Origin: Rhodospirillales bacterium
Lineage (GTDB): Bacteria; Pseudomonadota; Alphaproteobacteria; Acetobacterales; Acetobacteraceae
NCBI GenBank assembly: GCA_018971905.1
Contig: JAGWZS010000027.1
Coordinates: 1 to 13,001 of the forward strand
Length of the DNA: 13,001 nt
Direction of reading: 5' to 3'
The translations under genes were made by a program, and so were the position numbers. Of the stretch, positions 1-7,744 are shown in pieces; position 1 is the first letter of the stretch; each line of letters begins with the position of its first letter. The notes under the pieces were generated by a model that did no database searches, was not told where the DNA came from, and saw only the letters and a list, made by a program, of their open reading frames with translations.

Positions 1-422
1 CGGATCACATCCGCCGCGTAAAGCCCGAGGCGCGGCGTGGCGAGCGGGCCGCGCGTGTGCAGCGGCCGCAGAAAATGCGGTTCGGCAAACACCAGGGCAG
101 GGGGCAGTTGGCCCGACCGCATGAGGTTTTGCGCGCCGTAAACATCCTCCAGAACCAGTGAAAGCAGGTTGGCGCGCTGCCGGAGGCCATCTTCCAGCAG
201 CGCGAAATCAGCGGCGGTGAGCAGTGCGGGCAACGGGTCATAAACGCGCGTAGGTGGTGCGCCGAGTGGGGCGGCAAGGCCCATTTGCCGGTTCAACGCG
301 GCGGCGCGGCGGCCCAACTCATCATTGCCAATCTCGCGTATGGCGCCCAGAATCGGCACCCAGGGCCGGAGTGTCCGGCCTTGGCGGTCCGTGGTTTCAT
401 CGCAGGGGGTCATAAGCTGCAT
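1..422 (-). CDS. Circularly permuted ATP-grasp protein (CP_ATPgrasp_2 type), N-terminal part, gene cut by left edge
   Basis: Only the first ~140 residues lie in the window; the frame stays open to base 1. The N-terminus reads MQLMTPCDETTDRQG. It continues with the blocks FALLEDGLRQRANLLSLVLE, DVYGAQNLMRSGQLPPALVF and EPHFLRPLHTRGP. These resemble the start of the long circularly permuted type 2 ATP-grasp proteins, which often carry a fused or adjacent alpha-E domain. That family is predicted to make ATP-dependent amide/peptide bonds, but substrates are unknown. ATG at 420-422 gives the longest product; an in-frame ATG at 411-413 is an alternative, and neither has a clear Shine-Dalgarno. An ATG at 424-426 is in another frame and stops after nine codons. 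The gene is divergent from a second ATP-grasp gene at 680, separated by ~257 bases. Family call is good; the C-terminal architecture cannot be seen. Confidence 0.8.
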   Translation of the reverse strand, partial: MQLMTPCDETTDRQGRTLRPWVPILGAIREIGNDELGRRAAALNRQMGLAAPLGAPPTRVYDPLPALLTAADFALLEDGLRQRANLLSLVLEDVYGAQNLMRSGQLPPALVFAEPHFLRPLHTRGPLATPRLGLYAADVI

Positions 423-679
423 TCATGAAGACGTACCAGAGTGCTTCGAAAGTGCCTACCAGCGCGTAAAAAGAAGTACATATTTCTTCCCAGCCCGGTA
501 GTGGCGCACAAGGCTCATGGTGGATTTTGGTCTGGTGCTTGCATAACAAACTTCGACGAATTCCATGGATTATCGCGCGCTAGCAGAGCATCTTGCGGAC
601 ATGGACGTTTTGACGGCAGATTTATCTTGCGTCGCGTCCTTGTACGTCTCTCTGTCCCGCGCGCGCCGGAGGCTTTGGT
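423..679. other. Divergent intergenic region between two ATP-grasp genes
   Basis: This 257-base stretch separates the 5' ends of two divergently transcribed ATP-grasp genes and should hold both promoters. I found no convincing -35/-10 pair on either strand: a TTGACG at 610-615 has no well-spaced -10. Several short ORFs cross it without ribosome binding sites or recognisable products, so I treat it as non-coding. The only clear element is the GGAGG of the downstream gene. Confidence 0.5.
668..672 (+). promoter_or_regulatory. Ribosome binding site fixing the TTG start at 680
   Basis: GGAGG lies seven bases before TTG at 680-682. No ATG in that frame begins the family's conserved N-terminus, so this site decides in favour of the TTG start. 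Confidence 0.7.
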
Positions 680-2155
680 TTGAACGAGGTATTTAGCCAG
701 TTTTGTTCCGAATATGACCCCGGCCAGTTTTTCTGTGAGTTGACCACGCCACGCCAGGGTGCGGGTCACGTGCCGCAGCAACTGGTAGAGCGGCTGCTGG
801 GGATAGGGCTGGAAGCCCTGCGGGCCCGGGCTTCGGCGGCGGAAACCGATCTCATCGACCTCGGGGTTACCTTCACGGTTTATTCCGACGCCACAGCCAT
901 AGACCGCATTCTGCCGTTTGACTGTATTCCCCGTATCTTGACAGCCCCTGAATGGGATTTGATGGAGCGCGCCTGCGTGCAGCGGGTGAAGGCGCTGAAC
1001 CTGTTCCTGGGTGATATTTATGGCAAGGGTCAGGTGGTGAAGGACGGGATCATCCCCGCCGAACTGGTTTACGGCAATGCCAATTATCGGCCAGAGATGA
1101 AGGATTTCCCGGTGCCCCACGGCACTTACGTGCATGTTTGCGGCATCGACATCATCCGCGACGAGCACGGCGGCTTCAGGGTGCTGGAGGATAACGCCCG
1201 CACACCCTCCGGCGTATCCTATGTCATCGAGAACCGGCATTTGATGTTGCGTACCTTCCCGGATCTGATGGCGGGCATCAAACTTAAACCCGTGGATGAT
1301 TACGGCCGCCGGCTGCGCGCTGCCATGGCCGAGGTCGCACCCGGCGGGCTGGATGATCCACAGGTCGTGCTGCTTTCCCCCGGCATCTATAATTCCGCCT
1401 ATTTTGAGCATGTGTTCCTGGCGCGCGAGATGGGCGTGCCGCTGGTGGTGGGGGCGGACCTGGTCGTGGAAAATGACCGTGTCTATATGCGCACGACCAA
1501 CGGCCTGAAGCCGGTACACACCATTTACCGCCGCCTGAACGACGATTTTCTGGACCCGGAAGTGTTCCGCCCGGATTCCATGTTGGGCGTGCCGGGGCTC
1601 ATCCGTGCCTGGAAGAAGGGCAATGTCGCCATTGCCAACGCGGTGGGCACCGGTGTGGCCGATGATAAGGCGGTGTATGCCTACATGCCGCGTATCATTA
1701 AATATTACCTCGGCGAGGAGCCGCTGATCCAGAACGTTGATACGCATATCTGCCGCGAGGAAGAGGGGCTGAAATATACGCTGGAGAATCTCGACAAGCT
1801 GGTGACCAAGCCGGTGGGCGAGAGCGGCGGTTACGGCATCACCATTGGTCCCCGCGCCTCGAAGGAGGAACTGGAAACCGTGCGCGAGACCATTTTGGCC
1901 AATCCGGACAACTGGATCAGTCAGCCGATGATCGGGCTTTCCGTCGGGCCGACCTTGGCGGAGGAAGGCATCGGCCCGCGCCATCTGGACCTGCGGCCTT
2001 TCATCGTCACCGGCAAGGAAAGCTGGGTGCTGCCCGGCGGGCTTTCTCGCGTGGCAATGAAACGAGGCTCGCTGATCGTGAATTCCAGCCAGGGCGGCGG
2101 CTCGAAGGATACATGGGTGCTGGCCAAGGATTTCAGCGAAGGAGGCGCGGCATGA
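680..2155 (+). CDS. Circularly permuted ATP-grasp amidoligase-like protein (DUF404/DUF407, CP_ATPgrasp_1 type)
   Basis: This 491-residue protein matches the short-type circularly permuted ATP-grasp family (usually about 470-490 residues). Members are predicted to ligate amino acids or peptides through an acyl-phosphate intermediate; the substrate is unknown and the protein is probably cytoplasmic. Visible blocks are GIDIIRDEHGGFRVLEDNAR (E170, D171, N172), then RTPSGVSYVIENR, LLSPGIYNSAYFEH, IYRRLNDDFLDPE, a nucleotide-site Lys in KPVGESGGYG (K377), RHLDLRPF (434-441) and SSQGGGSKDTW (469-479). The late position of the Lys/Gly-rich nucleotide loop relative to the EDN block agrees with the permuted order. 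The start is TTG with GGAGG seven bases upstream. The stop overlaps the alpha-E start as ATGA, so the two are translationally coupled. Alpha-E genes are the usual partners of this family, which strengthens the call. No truncation or lost motif is seen. Confidence 0.93.
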   Translation: MNEVFSQFCSEYDPGQFFCELTTPRQGAGHVPQQLVERLLGIGLEALRARASAAETDLIDLGVTFTVYSDATAIDRILPFDCIPRILTAPEWDLMERACVQRVKALNLFLGDIYGKGQVVKDGIIPAELVYGNANYRPEMKDFPVPHGTYVHVCGIDIIRDEHGGFRVLEDNARTPSGVSYVIENRHLMLRTFPDLMAGIKLKPVDDYGRRLRAAMAEVAPGGLDDPQVVLLSPGIYNSAYFEHVFLAREMGVPLVVGADLVVENDRVYMRTTNGLKPVHTIYRRLNDDFLDPEVFRPDSMLGVPGLIRAWKKGNVAIANAVGTGVADDKAVYAYMPRIIKYYLGEEPLIQNVDTHICREEEGLKYTLENLDKLVTKPVGESGGYGITIGPRASKEELETVRETILANPDNWISQPMIGLSVGPTLAEEGIGPRHLDLRPFIVTGKESWVLPGGLSRVAMKRGSLIVNSSQGGGSKDTWVLAKDFSEGGAA

Positions 2156-3165
2156 TCCGGGACCCGGGGTTGCTGGCCCGTGACGCCGAGGGGCTGTTCT
2201 GGATGGCGCGATATCTGGAGCGGGTGGAGAACCTGGCCCGCCTGATCGATGTGACTCAGAGTTTTGAGAGCCCCGGCTTCGAGGCCGAAGCTTGGCAGGG
2301 GCTTATCCGCATCAACGCGGATGAGAAAACCTTCCATGAGCGCGGGTTTTCGTTTGAGGCCACCCATGTGAAACGCTTTTATCTGCTGGATAAAGGCAAC
2401 CCCACCTCCGTACCGGGCAGCCTTGAAGGGGCGCGGACCAATGCGCGCACCCTGCGGCCCTTAATGAGCACGGAGATGTGGCGGCAGCTGAATATGTTTC
2501 ACCGCTTTGTTAGCCAGATCACGCCGGAGGATCTGGAGGGTGATGCGCTTTCGCGCCTGTGCACCAAAATAAAAGAGGGTGTGCAGGCTCATACCGGCAT
2601 CACGCAGGGCACGCTCTACCGTGATCAGGGCTGGTATTTCTACGAAATTGGCAGATTGATCGAGCGTGCTGACCAGACCACGCGCATGTTGGATATTAAA
2701 TACACCGCCATTCTACCCCCCGGCCGGGAGGAGAAGCGTGTGGCGGAGCTGACGCAGTGGAATGTGATTCTGCGCGCGGCGGCGGGGTATCATGCGTTCA
2801 AGCGCCTCTCCCGCGCGCAATTTTCCGCGGAGGATGTGGTGCATTTCCTGCTGCGCGACCCCGCCAGCCCCCGGGCCGTGCTGCATTGCGCGCGCCGGAT
2901 AGAGGCCCACCTTGATGATCTGCGCCGGCATTTTGGCCTTGTTGCCGGAGGCGAGGCCACTGAACGCGCGGAGATGCTGCGCGAGCTGGTGCTGGAAAAG
3001 CCGCTCAGCCATATTCTTGCCACGGGCTTGCATGATTATCTGGACGTTGTGCAGATCCATTTGCAGGAACTTGCCGGAGCCATCGGCCGCGCGTTTTTCC
3101 GGGACTGGCGGCCCGAGGCGGTGCCGGAATCGCAACTGCAAATACAAACCCAGGTTAGCGCGTGA
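2152..3165 (+). CDS. Alpha-E domain protein (DUF403)
   Basis: This 337-residue, mostly helical protein is of the alpha-E family, the standard partner of circularly permuted ATP-grasp proteins; its biochemical role is not established. The diagnostic N-terminal block is LLARDAEGLFWMARYLERVE (residues ~5-24), followed by NLARLIDVTQ. A second family block, EIGRLIERADQTTRMLDIKY, lies near residues 165-184. The start is the ATG at 2152, which overlaps the previous stop (ATGA) and has GGAGG at 2141-2145, six bases upstream. An in-frame ATG at 2113 lies inside the ATP-grasp gene and would add 13 residues of Arg-rich out-of-frame sequence, so I reject it. The 3' end overlaps the glycosyltransferase start as GTGA. 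Length is normal to slightly long for the family. Confidence 0.92.
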   Translation: MIRDPGLLARDAEGLFWMARYLERVENLARLIDVTQSFESPGFEAEAWQGLIRINADEKTFHERGFSFEATHVKRFYLLDKGNPTSVPGSLEGARTNARTLRPLMSTEMWRQLNMFHRFVSQITPEDLEGDALSRLCTKIKEGVQAHTGITQGTLYRDQGWYFYEIGRLIERADQTTRMLDIKYTAILPPGREEKRVAELTQWNVILRAAAGYHAFKRLSRAQFSAEDVVHFLLRDPASPRAVLHCARRIEAHLDDLRRHFGLVAGGEATERAEMLRELVLEKPLSHILATGLHDYLDVVQIHLQELAGAIGRAFFRDWRPEAVPESQLQIQTQVSA

Positions 3166-4754
3166 GCATTTCTTCTCTTTCTCATCCTCCAGCCAAGGTA
3201 GTCGGGCTGTGGCCTAGCGCTTCCCGTGTCGCGGGTTTAGCCTGGCCACTGGGTGTTTTTGTTCTAGCCCTTCTGCCCCGGCTGCTTAATCTCAGCGCCC
3301 AGCCTTTCTGGCTGGACGAGGTGCTGACCTATGAACGGGCCTCGCTCAAGCCCGGCGCGCTGATGCTGGATTCCTTCCAGAACCATCATATGCCCAGCTT
3401 CTTTTTGATGCTCTCGCCTTTAACGCATCTGGGGCATCCACAATTCTGGCTGCGCCTGCCTTCGGCCATATTCGGGGCTATAGCCGTAATGCTGGCATTC
3501 ATGATCGCCGCGCGTGTTGCGGGGCGGCTGGCGGGGGTGCTGGCGGCGTTAATTTTGGGCCTTTCGCCCATGGTGGTCGCTTTTGCGCAGGAGGCGCGGT
3601 CCTACACTCTTGTCATGACGCTGATCCTGGTGGCGTTATACGGCGTAACTTTGCTGGCGCAGGATTTGCCCGCCGCGGGGCGGGAGCTTAAGGCGGCAAA
3701 GGCAGGCTGGCTGTGCTTTGTGCTGGGAACCGTGGCGGCGCTGGATGTGCTGGGAGACGGGCTGCCCTGGCTGCTGGCCGCAAACCTGATTTTTGCCGCG
3801 CTGCTGCCCTTTATGCAGGCGCGGCGAGGGTTTTTACGCAACGTGCTGTTGGCGGACCTTGCCATACTGGTGCTTACGGCGCCGTTTTATGCGCTGTTGC
3901 TGCATTTCGAAACGCAAACGGTTGCATACAGCATGAGCTGGATTCCACCGCTGGATGCCGCGCGTGTGTGGTATAATTTTGGCTCGGTTTACTTCATGCG
4001 TGTGGCGGATTGGGTTTCCTACCGGTTCCTGGACCACTACGCGGTGCCCGGCTTGGCTTGGATGATCGACAGCCTGCTGCTGCTGGCGCTGGGCGCTGCC
4101 GGATGGAGGCTGCGCCGCCGCCCGCCAATGCTGGTTGTGCTCGGCATTGCGCTTCTCTTTTTGCCGTGCCTGTTCCTGCTGATCTCGCTGCACCAGTCGG
4201 TGTTGCTACCGCGCTATTTGCTGTGGAGCGCCGCGCCCTTTGCTATTCTGGCAGGCGTTGGCGCCGCGGCGCTGCTGGAGGGGCGGCATATATTGATGAC
4301 GCGCCTGGCAGTGGCCGGTGTTGCGGCGCTGCTGCTTGAGAATCTGGCGCCGTATTATCATGTGGAGACCAAACCGCGCTGGGATGTGGCGGCCAGAATG
4401 CTGGCGGCAGAAGTTGACCCCGGAGATGTGATTTATTTCTCCGATACCGGGGCGACGCAGATTTTGCCCCTCTATATGCCGCACGGTGCGCAAGCGATTG
4501 TGCTGAAAGATGCTGATGGCGATCTCGCCCACGCGGAACAGGCGATCCGTGAGGGCAAGCGTGTATGGGTAGTGTATGGCCATGCCGGGCAAAACACCAG
4601 CACGCCGCGAGAGTTCTTCGGCCCGGCACGCGCGCTTGGTACGCCAAGCCTTGTGCAGGCGGCGGGTTCGCGCATCACCATTGTACTTTATGATCCGGCG
4701 GTGACTCTTGCGAGCTGCACGCTGCTCGGCCTGAAGGATGGGATTTGCGGCTAA
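3162..4754 (+). CDS. Multi-pass membrane glycosyltransferase, GT-C fold (GT39/ArnT-like)
   Basis: This 530-residue polytopic membrane protein has the signature of GT-C lipid-linked-sugar glycosyltransferases. After a first hydrophobic segment (~25-42) comes an acidic loop motif QPFWLDEVLTYE with D52-E53, the usual catalytic/metal position. It is followed by NHHMPSFFLML (~74-84) and AQEARSYTL (~142-150), blocks shared with GT39-like mannosyl- and aminoarabinosyl-transferase relatives. About ten to twelve hydrophobic segments run to residue ~390, and the rest is a soluble C-terminal domain, probably periplasmic. Such enzymes usually transfer a sugar from a polyprenyl-phosphate donor outside the inner membrane; donor and acceptor cannot be read here. 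The start is GTG, overlapping the alpha-E stop (GTGA), with only a weak ribosome site, so translation probably depends on coupling. The gene ends 18 bases before a strong terminator. Confidence 0.85.
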   Translation: MSISSLSHPPAKVVGLWPSASRVAGLAWPLGVFVLALLPRLLNLSAQPFWLDEVLTYERASLKPGALMLDSFQNHHMPSFFLMLSPLTHLGHPQFWLRLPSAIFGAIAVMLAFMIAARVAGRLAGVLAALILGLSPMVVAFAQEARSYTLVMTLILVALYGVTLLAQDLPAAGRELKAAKAGWLCFVLGTVAALDVLGDGLPWLLAANLIFAALLPFMQARRGFLRNVLLADLAILVLTAPFYALLLHFETQTVAYSMSWIPPLDAARVWYNFGSVYFMRVADWVSYRFLDHYAVPGLAWMIDSLLLLALGAAGWRLRRRPPMLVVLGIALLFLPCLFLLISLHQSVLLPRYLLWSAAPFAILAGVGAAALLEGRHILMTRLAVAGVAALLLENLAPYYHVETKPRWDVAARMLAAEVDPGDVIYFSDTGATQILPLYMPHGAQAIVLKDADGDLAHAEQAIREGKRVWVVYGHAGQNTSTPREFFGPARALGTPSLVQAAGSRITIVLYDPAVTLASCTLLGLKDGICG

Positions 4755-4772
4755 CCGTCTCCGCGAAAACGG

Positions 4773-4806
4773 CATAAAAAACGCCGCATCAGCGGCGTTT
4801 TTTATG
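4773..4806. terminator. Bidirectional intrinsic terminator
   Basis: A perfect 15-base inverted repeat (4773-4787 and 4792-4806) surrounds a four-base ATCA loop. The GC core is CGCCGC/GCGGCG, flanked by A6 on one side and T6 on the other. It therefore works as a Rho-independent terminator on both strands. It lies between the convergent glycosyltransferase (stop 4754) and ferredoxin reductase (stop 4823), ending both transcripts. Confidence 0.95.
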
Positions 4807-4822
4807 GATTAAAGGCCGTGGC

Positions 4823-5596
4823 TTATTTGTCGACGAACGCCTTTTCGATCACATACTGCCCCGGTTCGGAATGGTTGCCTTCTTCAAAGCCGCGGGCTTC
4901 CAGCATGGTTTGCAGGTCCGCCAACATCTGCGGGCTGCCGCAAAGCATGACTCGGTAATCTTCCCTGTTCAGGGCAGGCAGGCCGAGGTCGGCCTCCAGC
5001 TTGCCTGCTTCCAGCAAGGCCGAGATGCGGCCGCTGTTGCGGAAGGGTTCCCGGGTGACGGTGGGGTAATAGAGCAGTTTTTCCTGTGCCATTTCGGAGA
5101 AGATCTCGTCTTGCAGCAATTCACTCACGACCTTCTCACCATAGGCGAGTTCGGCGACGTGGCGGCAGCCATGAACCAGGATAATCTTCTCGTAACGCTC
5201 GTAGGCATCCGGATCTTTGATAATGCTCACGAACGGCGCCAGCCCGGTGCCAGTGGAGAGCATAAGCAGATATTTGCCGGGCGAGAGATTGTCTTGAATC
5301 AGTGTACCAGTCGGCTTGCCGCCGATGATGATTTCATCGCCGGGGCTAAGCTTTTGCAGGTGCTGGGTGAGGGGGCCGTTTGGCACCTTGATTGAGAAGA
5401 ATTCCAGCTGGTCCTCATGGTTGGCGCTGCATAGCGAATAGGCGCGCAGCAGCGGCCGGCCGTTTATGGGCAGGCCGATCATCACGAATTGCCCGTTGAT
5501 GAAGCGCAGGCCGGGGTTGCGCGTGGTGGTGAAGCTGAACAGCCTGTCAGTCCAGTGCCGAACGGTTTTCACCGTCTCGGTATACATCGTCGCCAA
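4823..5596 (-). CDS. fpr: Ferredoxin-NADP+ reductase (bacterial FPR)
   Basis: This FAD enzyme shuttles electrons between NADPH and ferredoxin or flavodoxin in the cytoplasm. Blocks in order: HWTDRLFSFTTTR near the N-terminus, FAD-binding RPLLRAYS (R51-S54), the phosphate-binding GGKPTGTL, NADP-binding STGTGLAPF (116-121 core), LVHGCRH, CGSP (219-222), and a C-terminus ending in EKAFVDK. That C-terminal extension past the FAD-stacking region is typical of the bacterial FPR subclass. From the TTG at 5594-5596 the product is 257 residues, normal for the family. This start has GGAG at 5606-5609, nine bases upstream. The ATG at 5585-5587 is an alternative, three residues shorter, without a good ribosome site. 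A TTG at 5642-5644 would lie inside the proposed promoter. The gene is monocistronic as seen, divergent from the gene at 5777. Confidence 0.93.
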   Translation of the reverse strand: MATMYTETVKTVRHWTDRLFSFTTTRNPGLRFINGQFVMIGLPINGRPLLRAYSLCSANHEDQLEFFSIKVPNGPLTQHLQKLSPGDEIIIGGKPTGTLIQDNLSPGKYLLMLSTGTGLAPFVSIIKDPDAYERYEKIILVHGCRHVAELAYGEKVVSELLQDEIFSEMAQEKLLYYPTVTREPFRNSGRISALLEAGKLEADLGLPALNREDYRVMLCGSPQMLADLQTMLEARGFEEGNHSEPGQYVIEKAFVDK

Positions 5597-5627
5597 GGGT
5601 ACATGCTCCGCAAAAAAACAGGGCGTG

Positions 5628-5654
5628 CTTATACGCTCTGGCAAGAAATGTTAA
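5628..5654 (-). promoter_or_regulatory. Candidate promoter of the ferredoxin-NADP+ reductase gene
   Basis: Read on the minus strand, TTAACA (5654-5649) and TATAAG (5633-5628) each differ from the sigma-70 consensus by one base. The spacer is 15 bases, or 16 if the -35 is shifted by one, which is short. Transcription would begin near 5620 and leave a leader of about 25-35 bases, which supports the short start of the reductase. Confidence 0.35.
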
Positions 5655-5723
5655 CCTCTGTTTCGGCATTGCAGGGCAGTAAAACGCAAAAATCTCCTCT
5701 TTTTTTGATCATTTGGCGCTAAC

Positions 5724-5752
5724 TTGGCGTGGGGGGCGGTTTCAGCTAGGCT
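5724..5752 (+). promoter_or_regulatory. Weak candidate promoter for the PLP-enzyme-like gene
   Basis: TTGGCG (5724-5729), a 17-base spacer and TAGGCT (5747-5752) give a correctly spaced but weak -35/-10 pair, with four and three consensus matches. It ends 24 bases before the start codon. The same hexamer TTGGCG also occurs 11 bases upstream (5713-5718). Confidence 0.25.
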
Positions 5753-5776
5753 GTTGCGGGCAAAGCCGGAGAGGAT

Positions 5777-7744
5777 ATGCACCCTGCAACGCAGCTGGCG
5801 GATGCGACATGCCAGTTTTCTGAATTCCATCCCGCCCATGCGCCAGAGTTTGCTGTGCTGCGAAAGCATCTGCCAGAAGGCGCGATGTTGAGCCCGTTGT
5901 TGCTGCGCTATGAGGCGGAAGCCGGCTGGTTGATAGCGCATGGCGCTGAACCCGGCTTGGCCCGTGCCGCCGCTGCCCGCGCCGCCGCGCTTTTTGCCCT
6001 GAACGAAACGGATGAGCTAGGTGCGGAAGCCGAGGCACCCTGGCGTGTGCCAATGGCGGCGGAGATCTCCCCTGGTCCGCTTCGCTTGGCGGCGTTGTTC
6101 GGGCTGAACGCAGACGCAGCGGAGCGGCTGCATGAGGTGTGGGGGTTGCTCGGCACCGCCGACGCGCTGATGGAAACCGGCGGTGACATTCGTCTGGCCC
6201 GCGACCCGAAAACCGCCCTGAACGGCTATGGCTGCAGCCACCGCCCGCGCCCGTGGGCGATTACCTTTGCGTCTTCCACCGCTTCCTCATCCTCTGCACG
6301 GGGCTATATTGCCGCAGATAGGGCTCGACTGGCTGTAACCGCCGCGCTGCTGCGCGGCACCCCCATTGACAAGGTGGTAGCCGCTTGCGCCGGAAAGGTG
6401 AGGCAGGGCATTGCCAAGGGCTTTGGCCTGAGGCCGGGCGAGGAGATTATTCTCGCGGCCTCGGGCACCGATACGGAGTTGCTGGCGCTGGCGTTGACCC
6501 ATCTGGCCGGGGCGGACAAGCCTGTCCTGAATATTCTCATTGCCCCGGAGGAGACCGGCCGCGGCGTGCCAATGGCCGCCCGCGGGTTGCATTTTGCCGT
6601 GGATACCGCTTTGGGACATGACGTGACGTGCGAAGCGCCGATCGAAGGCTTCCGCCCGGATACGGCACTTGCCAATATTTCTCTGCGCGATGCCTCTGGG
6701 GCCGTGCGGGCGCTGAGTGTAGTTGAAGCGGAGATTGAAGCCGCGCTGGCGGGGGCGCTGGCGGCAGGCAGGCGGGTGATTCTGCATGGGCTGGATTTGT
6801 CTAAAACCGGTTTGCTCGCACCATCACCAGCGTTTCTCGCCCATTTGCGCCAACTGTATGGCGGCAGCTTCGATATCGTGCTGGATGCGTGCCAGGCCCG
6901 GCTCTCACCTGCCGCGGTGCGGGCGTATCTCAATCTTGGCGCCACGGTACTGGTAACGGGCTCAAAATTCTTCACCGGGCCACCCTTTGCCGGGGCCGCA
7001 CTGCTGCCGGCCCAGATTGCGGCACGGTTGCAAACGGGGACGCTTCCGGCGGGGTTGGCCGCCTATTTCAACCGCGCTGAATTTCCAGCGGATGCCCCGG
7101 CGGCGCGTGGGCTGCCGGAGGGCGGCAATTATGGCCTGGCGTTGCGCTGGCACGCCGCACTGGCGGAGATGCACGCTCTACTACGGGTGAAGCCCGCGCG
7201 GCGGGCGGAGGTTTTGCGGGGCTTTGCGCAGGCGGTGGAACGCGGCATTGCCGCCACGCCTGGCCTGGCGCTGCTGCCTGCGCCCGCCATATTTCGCACT
7301 GAAGCGGACGAGCCGTGGGAGCGCCTGCAGAGCATATTCACGTTTTCGCTGCGTGCCCCGCACGCGCCGGAACGGTGCCTGACACCTGCGCAAGCGCGGC
7401 AGGTTTATGTGTGGCTGAATACCGACCTCTCCCCTTGGTTGCCGGAGCAGCCGGAGGTTGCAGCACGAATTTGCCATATCGGCCAGCCGGTGCCGTTGGT
7501 GCAACCAGAAGGCGAAGGGCAGATGGGGGCACTGCGGGTTTCCGCCGGGGCGCGCCTTATTTCCGGTGAGCCTACGCATCGCACGCTGAGGCCGCGGGCG
7601 CGATTACGGCAGGAGTTCGCGGATGTTGGTGTAGTGTTCAGCAAAATCGGGCTGATTCTGGCCAACTGGGCATTGTTATCCGAGGTAAACCCCAGCCCGA
7701 GCTATCGCCCGGGCCGGCTGAATAGATCACGCGCTAATGGCTAA
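5777..7744 (+). CDS. Class V aminotransferase-like PLP protein of unknown function
   Basis: I do not recognise this 655-residue protein as a named enzyme. Its centre looks like a fold-type I PLP enzyme of the class V aminotransferase / cysteine desulfurase group. FDIVLDACQARL contains D370 and Q373, the D-x-x-Q pair that contacts the cofactor. TGSKFFTGPPFAGAALL follows with K397, 27 residues after the Asp, the spacing of the Schiff-base lysine in that group. Upstream, YGCSHRPRPWAITFASSTAS (residues ~150-169) and ILAASGTDTELLALAL (~226-241, substrate/phosphate loop position) fit the first half of the fold. About 145 N-terminal residues and the C-terminus lie outside the usual ~400-residue core. 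ATG has GGAGAGG at 5768-5774. It overlaps the convergent repeat-protein gene by 11 bases, with no terminator between them. Decarboxylase, aminotransferase or desulfurase chemistry is possible; the sequence does not decide. Confidence 0.8.
   Translation: MHPATQLADATCQFSEFHPAHAPEFAVLRKHLPEGAMLSPLLLRYEAEAGWLIAHGAEPGLARAAAARAAALFALNETDELGAEAEAPWRVPMAAEISPGPLRLAALFGLNADAAERLHEVWGLLGTADALMETGGDIRLARDPKTALNGYGCSHRPRPWAITFASSTASSSSARGYIAADRARLAVTAALLRGTPIDKVVAACAGKVRQGIAKGFGLRPGEEIILAASGTDTELLALALTHLAGADKPVLNILIAPEETGRGVPMAARGLHFAVDTALGHDVTCEAPIEGFRPDTALANISLRDASGAVRALSVVEAEIEAALAGALAAGRRVILHGLDLSKTGLLAPSPAFLAHLRQLYGGSFDIVLDACQARLSPAAVRAYLNLGATVLVTGSKFFTGPPFAGAALLPAQIAARLQTGTLPAGLAAYFNRAEFPADAPAARGLPEGGNYGLALRWHAALAEMHALLRVKPARRAEVLRGFAQAVERGIAATPGLALLPAPAIFRTEADEPWERLQSIFTFSLRAPHAPERCLTPAQARQVYVWLNTDLSPWLPEQPEVAARICHIGQPVPLVQPEGEGQMGALRVSAGARLISGEPTHRTLRPRARLRQEFADVGVVFSKIGLILANWALLSEVNPSPSYRPGRLNRSRANG

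Noticed and set aside
441-683. An 80-residue GTG-initiated ORF in the divergent region
   Set aside because: No ribosome site, biased composition and no familiar motif; it merely ends at the start of the next gene.
565-696. A 43-residue plus-strand ORF (MDYRALAEHLADMDVL...) ending inside the ATP-grasp gene
   Set aside because: No Shine-Dalgarno before its ATG, no recognisable product, and it overlaps the supported TTG start at 680. A leader peptide is possible but nothing supports it.
515-1984. A 489-residue open frame on the minus strand opposite the ATP-grasp gene
   Set aside because: It lies wholly antisense to a gene with clear family motifs and a good ribosome site. Its own translation shows no recognisable domain. 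Long antisense frames are common in GC-rich DNA with strong codon periodicity.
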